Part shown: positions 7,520 through 14,299 of the stretch, one piece after another | Layout of the letters: the number at the start of each line of letters is the position of its first letter | Position numbering within the stretch: the stretch's first letter is position 1 | Assembly (NCBI GenBank): GCA_003551865.1 | Contig: PUNU01000050.1 | Coordinates: 1 to 14,383 of the forward strand | Length of the DNA stretch: 14,383 nt | Source of the DNA: Syntrophomonadaceae bacterium | GTDB taxonomy: Bacteria > Bacillota_D > Dethiobacteria > DTU022 | Direction of reading: 5' to 3' | Translations under genes and position numbers: made by a program | Notes under the pieces: model-generated | Told to the model about the DNA's origin: nothing | The model's database searches: none | The model's input: only the letters and a program-made list of their open reading frames with translations

Positions 7520-10153
7520 ATGCAGACCAGCAAAATACGCGACCTGTTTTTGGATTATTTCAGCTCCAAAGATCACCTGATCATGCCGAGCTTCTCGCTG
7601 ATCCCCCAGAACGATCCGAGCCTGCTTTTAATCGGGGCCGGGATGGCCCCTTTAAAGCCGTTTTTTACCGGGGAGAAGAAGCCCCCGCACCCGCGGGTGG
7701 CCACCTGCCAGAAGTGTGTGCGCACCCCCGATATCGAACGCGTCGGCCATACCGGGCGCCATGCCACCTTTTTCGAAATGCTTGGTAATTTCTCGTTTGG
7801 CGACTACTTTAAAGAAGGGGCAATCGAATGGGCCTGGGACCTTGTCCTGAACGGCTACCGCATGCCCGAGGATCGGCTGTGGGTCAGCATCTACCACGAA
7901 GACGACGAAGCATTCAAAATCTGGAACGAAATGGTCGGGGTGCCCTCCGGGCGGATCAAGAGGATGGGCAAAGAAGATAATTTTTGGGAAATCGGCCTGG
8001 GCCCGTGCGGGCCCTGCTCCGAGATCTATTATGATATGGGCGAAGAAGCCGGCTGCGGCAGTCCCGACTGTACCGTGGGCTGTGACTGCGACCGCTACCT
8101 GGAGATATGGAACCTGGTGTTTACCCAGTTCAGCCGGGAAGCTTCCGGAGAACTGGTTGAACTGGAGCAGAAAAACATCGACACCGGGGCCGGCCTTGAA
8201 CGCCTGGCCATGGCCATGCAGGGGGTTTATTCTTTCTATGAAACCGATCAGGTTAAGCCGCTCTATAAATATTTTGAAGAGATCGCCGAACCGGGCCGCC
8301 GGGATCAAATCGTGCCCCTGCGCATAGTGACCGAGCACAGCCGGGGGACCACATTCCTGGTAGCCGACGGGGTAATCCCTTCCAACGAAGGCCGCGGCTA
8401 TGTACTGAGGCGCCTTCTGCGCCGCGCGGTACGTTTCGGCAAACTGCTGGGTATTGAAGGCGACTTTATGACCGATGCCGCTTCCCTGGTCGTGGACACT
8501 ATGGGTTCGGCTTACCCGGAGTTAAAAGAGCGCCACGACTATATCCGCCAGATCATTGAACTCGAAGAGCGGAAATTCCAGGAAACCCTGGCCCAGGGCA
8601 TGGATATCCTGGAGGGCTATATCGATAAGCTCAAGCAGGAAGGGGAAAGGACCCTGCCCGGTGAATGGGCTTTCAAACTTTATGATACCTACGGCTTTCC
8701 TCTCGATCTGACGGCCGAGATACTGCAGGAAGAAGGGTTTGCCATTGACCGTGAATCATTTGAGCAAAGCCTGAGAGATCAGCAGACCCGGGCCCGGGCC
8801 GCTTCGCAGTCCGTCTCGGGAACCGATGAAACTGTGCGTTACAGGGCGGCCGAGCCGCTTTCCACCGTATTTACCGGCTATGAAACTATCGAGCAGGAAG
8901 CCAAACTGATCCTGGCCCTGGTTGACGGTGAAACCAGGGAAGAAGTGCGCGAAAACGAGAAGGTGGAGGTCCTGCTCGACCAAACGCCCTTCTATGCCGA
9001 AGCCGGCGGCCAGATCGGCGATACCGGCTGGATCGAAGGGCCGCAGGGCCGGATCGAGGTGGAAAACACTGTCTTTTCACCGTGGGGCCAGATCATCCAC
9101 CAGGGGGTCGTAATAGAGGGTGCTCTCTTAAAAGAAGAAGCGGTGACCGCCCGGGTTGATGGCGGTCGGCGGAGAGCTGTCTGCCGCAGCCATACCTCGA
9201 CCCATATTTTACACCGTGCCCTGCGAAACAATCTGGGCGAGCATATCAACCAGGCCGGATCGCTGGTTGCTCCCGACCGCCTGCGCTTTGACTTTAATCA
9301 CTTTTCGGCCATCACCCCGGACCAACTGCTCGCCGTGGAAGAGGAAGTAAACAGGATGGTCCTGGCCAACATCGCCGTCGAGGCTTCCCTGACCACCCTG
9401 GAAGAAGCAAAAGAACTGGGCGCTACGGCAATCTTTACCGAAAAGTATGAAGATGAATCGGTGCGCATGGTTTCAACCGGCAATTACACCCGCGAACTCT
9501 GCGGGGGCACCCACGTTTCCGAGACCGGTCAAATCGGCCTCTTCAAAATAGTAACAGAAGAGGGCATCGGTTCCGGCCTGCGCCGGATCGAGGCCGTGGC
9601 GGGCATGGGCGCCTACCGTCAAACTGTGGAGAGAGAAAAATTGATCAAAGGCATCGCCGCATCTCTGAACACTTCAGAGAGCCGGCTTGAACAAAAATTC
9701 AACGAGCACCTTACCGAGCATAAAGCCCTGCAGAAAACTGTCCAGGAGCTAAAACAGCGCCTGGCTTCCTATGAAGTAAAATCACTGCTTTCCGAAGTAA
9801 AGGAAGTCGAAGGGGTGAAGGTGCTCAGCGCGAAAGTATCTGCCGACAGCTTTGAATCACTGCGCATGGTCATGGACGAGGTAAAGAACAACCTCGATTC
9901 CGGTGTGATCGTGCTCGGTGCCGTCGGTGACGGCAAGGTAATTATGGTTGGAGCGGTGAGCCCCGACCTGGTGAAGCGCGGCATCGAAGCGCACAAAATT
10001 ATCAAGGAAGTGGCCCGCCGGGTAGGGGGCGGGGGCGGCGGCAAGCCCGATCTGGCCCAGGCCGGGGGCAAAAATACGGCCGCCCTGCCCGAGGCCCTGG
10101 ATTCGGTCGAACCCCTGGTCCGGGAGCAGCTGAAATCCGGCGGGATAGCATAA
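7520..10153 (+). CDS. alaS: AlaS, alanyl-tRNA synthetase
   Basis: A class II aminoacyl-tRNA synthetase that charges tRNA-Ala and edits mischarged Ser/Gly. The 877-residue length is typical. The N-terminal catalytic domain opens [20 protein letters not shown] and contains [38 protein letters not shown] (motif 2 region) and GAGLERLAM. The editing domain carries the zinc-site residues H558 and H562 (HTSTH) and C661 and H665 (CGGTH). A coiled-coil segment (~700-760) leads to the C-terminal DHHA1-type domain with the glycine run [15 protein letters not shown]. The ATG at 7520 has a good SD, GGGAGGG. It is the first gene of the alaS-ireB-ruvX-DUF1292-mltG series. Confidence 0.98.
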   Translation: MQTSKIRDLFLDYFSSKDHLIMPSFSLIPQNDPSLLLIGAGMAPLKPFFTGEKKPPHPRVATCQKCVRTPDIERVGHTGRHATFFEMLGNFSFGDYFKEGAIEWAWDLVLNGYRMPEDRLWVSIYHEDDEAFKIWNEMVGVPSGRIKRMGKEDNFWEIGLGPCGPCSEIYYDMGEEAGCGSPDCTVGCDCDRYLEIWNLVFTQFSREASGELVELEQKNIDTGAGLERLAMAMQGVYSFYETDQVKPLYKYFEEIAEPGRRDQIVPLRIVTEHSRGTTFLVADGVIPSNEGRGYVLRRLLRRAVRFGKLLGIEGDFMTDAASLVVDTMGSAYPELKERHDYIRQIIELEERKFQETLAQGMDILEGYIDKLKQEGERTLPGEWAFKLYDTYGFPLDLTAEILQEEGFAIDRESFEQSLRDQQTRARAASQSVSGTDETVRYRAAEPLSTVFTGYETIEQEAKLILALVDGETREEVRENEKVEVLLDQTPFYAEAGGQIGDTGWIEGPQGRIEVENTVFSPWGQIIHQGVVIEGALLKEEAVTARVDGGRRRAVCRSHTSTHILHRALRNNLGEHINQAGSLVAPDRLRFDFNHFSAITPDQLLAVEEEVNRMVLANIAVEASLTTLEEAKELGATAIFTEKYEDESVRMVSTGNYTRELCGGTHVSETGQIGLFKIVTEEGIGSGLRRIEAVAGMGAYRQTVEREKLIKGIAASLNTSESRLEQKFNEHLTEHKALQKTVQELKQRLASYEVKSLLSEVKEVEGVKVLSAKVSADSFESLRMVMDEVKNNLDSGVIVLGAVGDGKVIMVGAVSPDLVKRGIEAHKIIKEVARRVGGGGGGKPDLAQAGGKNTAALPEALDSVEPLVREQLKSGGIA

Positions 10154-10181
10154 TCATCATAAGAACCGGGAGGAACTGATA

Positions 10182-10478
10182 TTGCCTGATAATAAGGAGA
10201 ACCAGGAAGAAACTGTCCTTTTTCGGGTAGACGGTGAAGAAGTGGACAACAAGGCCAGGGCGGTTTTGCTCAATGTCTACGAGGCCTTAAAAGAAAGAGG
10301 CTACAACCCGCTTAACCAGCTTGTCGGTTACCTGCTCTCCGGTGACCCGGCCTATATTACCAGCCACCGCAACGCCCGCAGCCTGATCAGGCAGGTAGAG
10401 CGCGACGAGCTGCTGGAAGAGATGGTCGGCACCTACCTGGAACTGGCCGAGAAAAAAAGCATTAACGGGGACAGATAA
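10182..10478 (+). CDS. ireB: IreB family regulatory phosphoprotein (DUF965/UPF0297, YrzL-like)
   Basis: The 98-residue product shows the IreB family signature [48 protein letters not shown]. In Enterococcus IreB is a target of the PASTA kinase IreK, phosphorylated on two N-terminal threonines, and affects cell-wall stress responses. Here the N-terminus (NQEETVLFR) keeps one candidate threonine, T11, while the position of the first enterococcal threonine appears to be Gln8. That is an alignment by eye. The start is TTG at 10182 with a strong GGGAGG SD; the stop directly abuts the TTG start of ruvX. Placement between alaS and ruvX is the standard Firmicutes arrangement, making the family call firm; a kinase link here is inference. 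Confidence 0.93.
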   Translation: MPDNKENQEETVLFRVDGEEVDNKARAVLLNVYEALKERGYNPLNQLVGYLLSGDPAYITSHRNARSLIRQVERDELLEEMVGTYLELAEKKSINGDR

Positions 10479-10901
10479 TTGCGCATACTTGGTTTGGATC
10501 CCGGTGAAAAACGCATTGGCGTTGCTGTTACCGATCCCCTGGGCGTTACGGCACAGGGGATCGATGTAATTGATTATGAGCATCCTGCAGATGCGCTTGA
10601 AAAAATTGAAAGGATCTGCCGCAGTTATGAAGTGGAAGAAATAGTTATCGGCGATCCCCTCAACATGGACGGAACCGGGGGCAGGGCTTCCGGGAACGCC
10701 CGTTTGTTTGCCGAAAAGCTGCGGGAAAGGCTTAAAATACCGGTAAACATGGTCGATGAACGTTTAACTTCCGTCAGCGCCGAAAGAACTCTCATCTCCG
10801 GCGGGGTGAGCCGCAAAAACCGCAGGAAAGTTAAAGACAAACTGGCGGCGGTGCTCATTTTGGAACAGTACATCGCTTCACGCCGGGGCGGCCGGGAGTA
10901 A
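10479..10901 (+). CDS. ruvX: RuvX/YqgF, RNase H-fold putative nuclease (pre-16S rRNA processing)
   Basis: A 140-residue RNase H-fold protein of the YqgF family. It shows MRILGLDPGEKRIGVAVTDP with the catalytic Asp at 7, EEIVIGDPLNMDGTGG (~53-67, normally GLP, here GDP), VDERLTS with D93/E94, and KDKLAAVLILEQY with D120 as the third acidic position. YqgF is implicated in maturation of the 16S rRNA 5' end, and an older proposal made it an alternative Holliday-junction resolvase. The start is TTG immediately after the ireB stop, so the pair is translationally coupled. The following 117 bp before the DUF1292 gene contain a 6-bp GCCTTG/CAAGGC hairpin (10940-10978), not followed by T residues. Confidence 0.94.
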   Translation: MRILGLDPGEKRIGVAVTDPLGVTAQGIDVIDYEHPADALEKIERICRSYEVEEIVIGDPLNMDGTGGRASGNARLFAEKLRERLKIPVNMVDERLTSVSAERTLISGGVSRKNRRKVKDKLAAVLILEQYIASRRGGRE

Positions 10902-11018
10902 ATAAGCAGATATTTATGTTATCATATAAAAACAGGCCGGCCTTGTATTGACGGGCCGCACAATTAATGGGCCAAGGCACCTTTAAACAGGGTATTAATG
11001 GAAATGAGGTGTTAAACC

Positions 11019-11342
11019 GTGAGTGACAATGGCGAAGAAAGAAAAGACATATTGGTCCTGGTTGACGAAGACGGCAACGAGCATAGTTTTGCCGTAATTG
11101 ACAGCTTTCAGGTTGACTGGCAGGATTACGCCATCCTGGTTCCCGTGTCCCAGCAGGATGCCGAAACAGGAGACTTCGAGCTGGACCTGGACAGTGAGGC
11201 CTTTATATTCCGCATTGAAGCGGAGGGCGAAGAAGAGACCCTGGTCGAGGTCAGCGATGAAGAAGAATGGAGCAAAATTGCCAGTGAATGGGAAAACCGC
11301 TTGCAAACAATTGAGATTGACGACGAAGACGAATCTGATTAG
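11019..11342 (+). CDS. DUF1292 family acidic protein (YrzB-like)
   Basis: A 107-residue, strongly acidic protein. The pattern I.VLVDEDGNEHSFAVIDSFQVDWQDYAILVPV followed by a second beta-rich half (FIFRIEAEGEEETLVEVSDEEEWSKIASEW) is the DUF1292 family as found next to ireB and ruvX in Firmicutes. The molecular function is not known. The GTG start at 11019 has a GAGGTG SD about 8 nt upstream (11006-11011). The tail is extended by a run of acidic residues (IEIDDEDESD). The gene ends 15 bp before mltG, with which it is probably co-transcribed. Confidence 0.9.
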   Translation: MSDNGEERKDILVLVDEDGNEHSFAVIDSFQVDWQDYAILVPVSQQDAETGDFELDLDSEAFIFRIEAEGEEETLVEVSDEEEWSKIASEWENRLQTIEIDDEDESD

Positions 11343-11357
11343 GCAGGTACTGCGGTA

Positions 11358-12443
11358 ATGTTCAAACGAATTGCCCTGGTGTTGCTAATTCTCCTTATCC
11401 TGGGGCTGGCCGCCTTAGCTGGCGGTTACTATGCCTATAACAGCATGCTCGAACCGGTTGACCCGGAAGCAGACAACGAGTTCCGCATCGTTGATATTCC
11501 CTCCGGGGCAAATTTGCAGGATATAGCCGGCATTTTGCACCGGGAAGAGCTGATCCGCAGCCCCCTGGTTTTCCGGCTCTATATTTACCGCCAGGGAACT
11601 GCCGGCGAATTCATTGCCGGCACCTACCGCCTCAGCCCCTCCATGAGCGCTGAAGAAATCGCCGCCGTAATTCGAGCGGGCGACGTCTATGCCGAGACGG
11701 TCTGGTTTACCATCCCGGAAGGCTATACGGTTGAGCAGATGGCCGACAGGCTGGAAGAAAATCAATTAATTGACCGCGATCTTTTCTTAGAGCTTGCCCG
11801 CCGGCCTTCGCAGGACATTATTGAAAGCTTTCCGCAGCTCGAAGCGGCCGAAAACCCCGAAATCGACTACCTGCTCGAGGGCTACCTCTTTCCCGATACT
11901 TATGAAGTAACCACTGATACCAACGCAGAAGCTGTCATCAAGTTGATGCTGGGCCGGATGGACCGGGTGATTGAGGAGAAATATAAACAGCGCATGGACG
12001 AGCAGGAGCTTTCCCTGCACGAAACCTTGACCATCGCCTCCCTGATCGAAAGAGAGGCCAGAGTGGCTCACGAGCGCGCCCTGATCGCCGGCGTCATCTA
12101 CAACCGCCTGGAGATTGGGCAGCTTTTGCAGATCGATGCCACCATCCAGTATATACTTGGCGAAACCAGGGAATTTTTGACCTACGAAGACCTGGAAATC
12201 CCCTCGCCCTACAACACCTACCTGCATGAAGGTCTGCCTCCGGGGCCGATTGCCGCGCCCGGCGAGGCGGCCATCGAAGCCGCCCTGCACCCGGAAGATA
12301 CAGCTTACTATTATTACAACTACAAGTACGACGACAGTGGAGAGCATTATTTTTCACACACCTTTGATGAGCACCAGGTAAATGTGCGCCGGGCCGAAGA
12401 AAACCTGCGCAATAACTACTCCCCGGAGTTTAACGCAGACTGA
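11358..12443 (+). CDS. mltG: MltG, membrane-anchored endolytic murein transglycosylase (YceG-like)
   Basis: MltG cleaves nascent peptidoglycan strands, probably setting glycan length. The 361-residue product has an N-terminal signal-anchor (about residues 5-27, IALVLLILLILGLAALAGG), a LysM-like module (~43-105), and the YceG catalytic domain. That domain includes EGYTVEQMADRL, LLEGYLFPDTYEV and TIASLIEREARVAHERALIAGVIYNRL, in which E231 corresponds to catalytic E218 of E. coli MltG. It continues with LLQIDATIQYILG, SPYNTYLHEGLPPGPIAAPG and the terminal YYYYNYKYDDSGEHYFSHTFDEH. Length and motif order are normal. The ATG is 15 bp after the DUF1292 stop, with no strong SD. It is the last gene of the alaS cluster. 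No intrinsic terminator is recognisable between its stop and the next promoter 55 bp downstream. Confidence 0.96.
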   Translation: MFKRIALVLLILLILGLAALAGGYYAYNSMLEPVDPEADNEFRIVDIPSGANLQDIAGILHREELIRSPLVFRLYIYRQGTAGEFIAGTYRLSPSMSAEEIAAVIRAGDVYAETVWFTIPEGYTVEQMADRLEENQLIDRDLFLELARRPSQDIIESFPQLEAAENPEIDYLLEGYLFPDTYEVTTDTNAEAVIKLMLGRMDRVIEEKYKQRMDEQELSLHETLTIASLIEREARVAHERALIAGVIYNRLEIGQLLQIDATIQYILGETREFLTYEDLEIPSPYNTYLHEGLPPGPIAAPGEAAIEAALHPEDTAYYYYNYKYDDSGEHYFSHTFDEHQVNVRRAEENLRNNYSPEFNAD

Positions 12444-12497
12444 TCCCCGTTTTGTTTTCTCTTTTACCGGCCCAAAAAAAGTTTTCCCCGCTAAAAT

Positions 12498-12526
12498 TTG
12501 ACAAACTCCCTCTTTTTATGTATAGT
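12498..12526 (+). promoter_or_regulatory. Sigma-A-type promoter for the riboswitch-controlled transglutaminase gene
   Basis: TTGACA (12498-12503), a 17-bp spacer and TATAGT (12521-12526), one base from consensus. Transcription would start near 12533, about 17 nt before the first aptamer, giving a leader of roughly 345 nt to the ATG at 12878. Its position immediately ahead of both aptamers supports it as the real promoter of this unit. Confidence 0.8.
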
Positions 12527-12548
12527 ATTACCAATTGAACGCTCGTAC

Positions 12549-12653
12549 GAACCTGAACGACAATGGCAAACCCGCTGAAAGGCGGGGGCGCAAAGCTAAA
12601 GGGTCTAAGGTTCACAATGTGAACTATGACAGCCTGGCCGCCGAAACAGGATT
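12549..12653 (+). promoter_or_regulatory. Cyclic-di-GMP class I (GEMM-I) riboswitch aptamer 1
   Basis: The core matches the GEMM-I consensus: ACGACAAUGGCAAACC, a GAAA-capped stem CCCGC (12571-12575)/GCGGG (12582-12586), then GCGCAAAGCUAAAGGGUCUA, the variable hairpin GTTCAC (12610-12615)/GTGAAC (12619-12624), and UAUGACAGCCUGGC...GCCGAAA. P1 is CCTG (12552-12555) with CAGG (12647-12650). The first G of AUGGCAAAC corresponds to G20 of Vc2, expected for c-di-GMP; cGAMP-type relatives have A. The usual GGGACGC reads GGGGCGC (G at 12588). No terminator or SD-masking hairpin of its own follows. Confidence 0.92.
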
Positions 12654-12675
12654 TTTATATGTACATGGTTTCTCG

Positions 12676-12711
12676 GGCATAAATTAAGGCTTTTAAACTG
12701 CCTATAATGCC
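12676..12711 (+). other. Hairpin in the linker between the two aptamers
   Basis: GGCAT (12676-12680) pairs with ATGCC (12707-12711) and, inside it, AGGC (12687-12690) pairs with GCCT (12700-12703). There is no T run after it, so it is not an intrinsic terminator. It may act as a structural spacer. A TATAAT lies at 12703-12708 but no matching -35 was seen. Confidence 0.4.
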
Positions 12712-12728
12712 TGCTGGAGACATCAAAT

Positions 12729-12832
12729 AAACCTGACCGACAAAGGCAAACTCGCTGAAAGGCGGGGACGCAAAGCTAAAGGGTCTAAAGCTCCCAAAAG
12801 AGCTAAGACAGCCTGGCTGCCAAAGCGGGTTT
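12729..12832 (+). promoter_or_regulatory. Cyclic-di-GMP class I (GEMM-I) riboswitch aptamer 2
   Basis: The core 12732-12790 differs from aptamer 1 (12552-12610) at only five positions, with an exact 180-nt offset. Conserved parts are CCGACAAAGGCAAAC, the GAAA-capped stem 12751-12755/12762-12766, the canonical GGGACGCAAAGC and GGGUCUAAAG, the variable hairpin AGCTC (12789-12793)/GAGCT (12800-12804), and GACAGCCUGGCUGCC. P1 is AAACCTG (12729-12735) with CGGGTTT (12826-12832), 7 bp including one wobble. The variable hairpin differs in sequence from aptamer 1 but keeps pairing. G20 equivalent is G, predicting c-di-GMP. Confidence 0.93.
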
Positions 12833-12845
12833 GGTAAGCTTTAAT

Positions 12846-12872
12846 TTTGTCGGTCCCTCTGAAGGAGGGACT
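12846..12872 (+). promoter_or_regulatory. Expression platform: SD-sequestering hairpin with overlapping anti-sequestor strand
   Basis: GGTCCCTC (12852-12859) pairs with GAGGGACT (12865-12872), 8 bp including one G-U, loop TGAAG; this buries the SD GGAGGG (12864-12869) of the gene starting at 12878. Overlapping it, TTTGTCGGTC (12846-12855) is perfectly complementary over 10 bp to GACCGACAAA (12735-12744) in the conserved core of aptamer 2. The two helices share 12852-12855 and exclude one another. Predicted logic: ligand bound, SD masked, translation OFF; ligand free, anti-sequestor forms, ON. The hairpin is not followed by a T run. Confidence 0.75.
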
Positions 12873-12877
12873 TTCTA

Positions 12878-14089
12878 ATGAACATGGTAAAGGTTTGTTT
12901 AAGGGGCATCTTGATTTGCCTGGCTGTGCTGGCGGCAATGACCGGGGCGGGCACTTACCTGCTTGCGGTGGATTATGAAGCCCCACCGGGGCGCCTGGAC
13001 TCACAAGCCCTTTTTCAGCAAACTTCGGGGGAAGAAGCACGGGAGCTGGAAAACCCTGAAGAAGACTTAACCGCAGATGCGGAACAAAACGGGCAGGCAG
13101 CCGGGGAAGAAGATAAGGAAACTGCGGCCGCTGCCGGTGAAGATGAAAGCGGGCCGGCAGTGGAAAGTGACCCGGTGCTTGCTTCTCCCAAAGACGGCGA
13201 AGAACAAATAGCCGAAGAAGCCGAACCTGAAAAAGAAGCAGCCGAAGAAGTTGGAACGGAAGAACCTGAAGAAGAAAAAACTGCGGGAAAGAAGACAAAT
13301 TCCTCGCTCACCGGGGGGCCTGAAGAGCAGGCTGAAAACCCGACTGAGCGGGTAGAAGCGGAAGAGCAGGCGGAAAGTCAACCTGACAGCGGGCAGAACG
13401 CGGCCGTGGCCGAAGAGCGGCAGGAGCCGGTGCAGCCTTCCCCGGTCAGCTATTCCTGGGGCGCGTCGCGCAGTTATACTTTCCGGATAGAAGTCAGGTT
13501 AACCAACAGCGGCAGTAACACTTCCCAAAACGTGCGGGTAAGCGTGCCTCTGCTCGAGAACAGCTCCCCCTACCAGACTACCACCCTGAAGTCGTTAAAC
13601 TACAGCCCGGTTTCCAGTTCCGGGCGGGTAAGCACATTTAATATCGGCGATATCCCTCCGGGTCAGAGCAGATCAATCATCGCAGATTACAACATCACTG
13701 TGCGAACGGTTTCCCTTAATTCCAGCAACGAAACGGTGGAAAAAGCGCGCACGGCTTACGAACAGTACGCCGGCGATGGAAACTGCCGCACCCTGGCCCG
13801 GGGGTTTATCAATAAATGCCGCCAGATGGGGGTTACGGCTCGGGAAGTGGTCGGTTTTGCCCGGCCGCATCACGGGCCGATGACTTCCGGTTCACTCCAG
13901 GGAACCCGCCACAGCTGGGCCGAATTTTATGTAGACGGCCTGGGATGGGTTCCTGTTGATTTAACTTTTCGTTACTTCGGATCCCTGCCCCATACGTCGC
14001 ATATAGTTGAAGCCTATGGCGATCAATCGATCAGGGTGAACTTTTCCGGCGGTCGGCTTTCGGCAACCTGGAACAATTCCGTCCAATAA
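12878..14089 (+). CDS. Exported or membrane-anchored transglutaminase-like protein with acidic linker
   Basis: A 403-residue protein. Residues ~7-30 form a hydrophobic signal peptide or signal-anchor without a lipobox. Residues ~40-185 are a low-complexity linker dominated by Glu, Asp, Ala, Gly and Pro, presumably disordered. Residues ~198-275 look like a beta-sandwich (YTFRIEVRLTNSGSNTSQNVRVSVPLL, GDIPPGQSRSIIADY) as often precedes transglutaminase cores. The C-terminal transglutaminase-like domain carries GDGNCRTLA with Cys303, RHSWAEFYVDGLGWVPVDLTF with His345 and Asp361, a complete catalytic triad. Such domains act as proteases, peptidases or cross-linkers; which applies here is unknown. 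Start ATG 12878 has an SD, AAGGAGGG, ~9 nt upstream, masked by the hairpin described above. It is a one-gene unit under two c-di-GMP aptamers, suggesting a role in surface, adhesion or biofilm switching. Confidence 0.88.
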   Translation: MNMVKVCLRGILICLAVLAAMTGAGTYLLAVDYEAPPGRLDSQALFQQTSGEEARELENPEEDLTADAEQNGQAAGEEDKETAAAAGEDESGPAVESDPVLASPKDGEEQIAEEAEPEKEAAEEVGTEEPEEEKTAGKKTNSSLTGGPEEQAENPTERVEAEEQAESQPDSGQNAAVAEERQEPVQPSPVSYSWGASRSYTFRIEVRLTNSGSNTSQNVRVSVPLLENSSPYQTTTLKSLNYSPVSSSGRVSTFNIGDIPPGQSRSIIADYNITVRTVSLNSSNETVEKARTAYEQYAGDGNCRTLARGFINKCRQMGVTAREVVGFARPHHGPMTSGSLQGTRHSWAEFYVDGLGWVPVDLTFRYFGSLPHTSHIVEAYGDQSIRVNFSGGRLSATWNNSVQ

Positions 14090-14177
14090 GCTGTAAACCT
14101 CTTACAAGATATCCAGGTTCGTCTATTACCAGTATTTTAACTTGGCGACGGGAAATGCAAAAAAATCAGTAATAGCA

Positions 14178-14250
14178 AAGGGGCAACCTGAGTTAAAAGG
14201 CGGGCTGCCCCTTGAATGGATACCGATCCGGCCGCAACCGGTTTAGCCGG
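14178..14250. other. Structured intergenic region with two strong hairpins, function unknown
   Basis: AAGGGGCA (14178-14185) pairs perfectly with TGCCCCTT (14206-14213). A second arm, CCGGC (14228-14232), pairs with GCCGG (14246-14250), with an optional GGAT/ATCC (14218-14221/14226-14229). No T run follows on the + strand, so it is not a typical terminator of the transglutaminase gene. GGCAACC...AAAAGGCGGG superficially recalls a GEMM core but lacks ACGCAAAGC. A following GGAGGA is next to GTG-TAA, so no gene starts there. The remainder of 14090-14299 shows nothing recognisable. Confidence 0.5.
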
Positions 14251-14299
14251 AGGAATAAAAAGTGTAACTACTCAGCCTATTGTCCTTGTTGAGTGAAAA

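Noticed and set aside
7441..7788. 115-residue open frame overlapping the alaS start
   Set aside because: It spans the alaS promoter and runs out of frame over conserved AlaS N-terminal coding; a shadow.
10940..10978. GCCTTG/CAAGGC hairpin between ruvX and the DUF1292 gene as a terminator or riboswitch
   Set aside because: The loop is long, the stem only 6 bp, there is no T run, and no known aptamer motif is present.
12549..12832. cGAMP (GEMM-Ib) specificity for the tandem aptamers
   Set aside because: Both have G, not A, at the position that discriminates c-di-GMP from cGAMP; only the GGCG change in aptamer 1 points the other way.
12852..12878. The hairpin before the transglutaminase gene as a transcription terminator
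   Set aside because: It is followed by CTTTCTAATG rather than a U tract, and it contains the SD, so translational control fits better.
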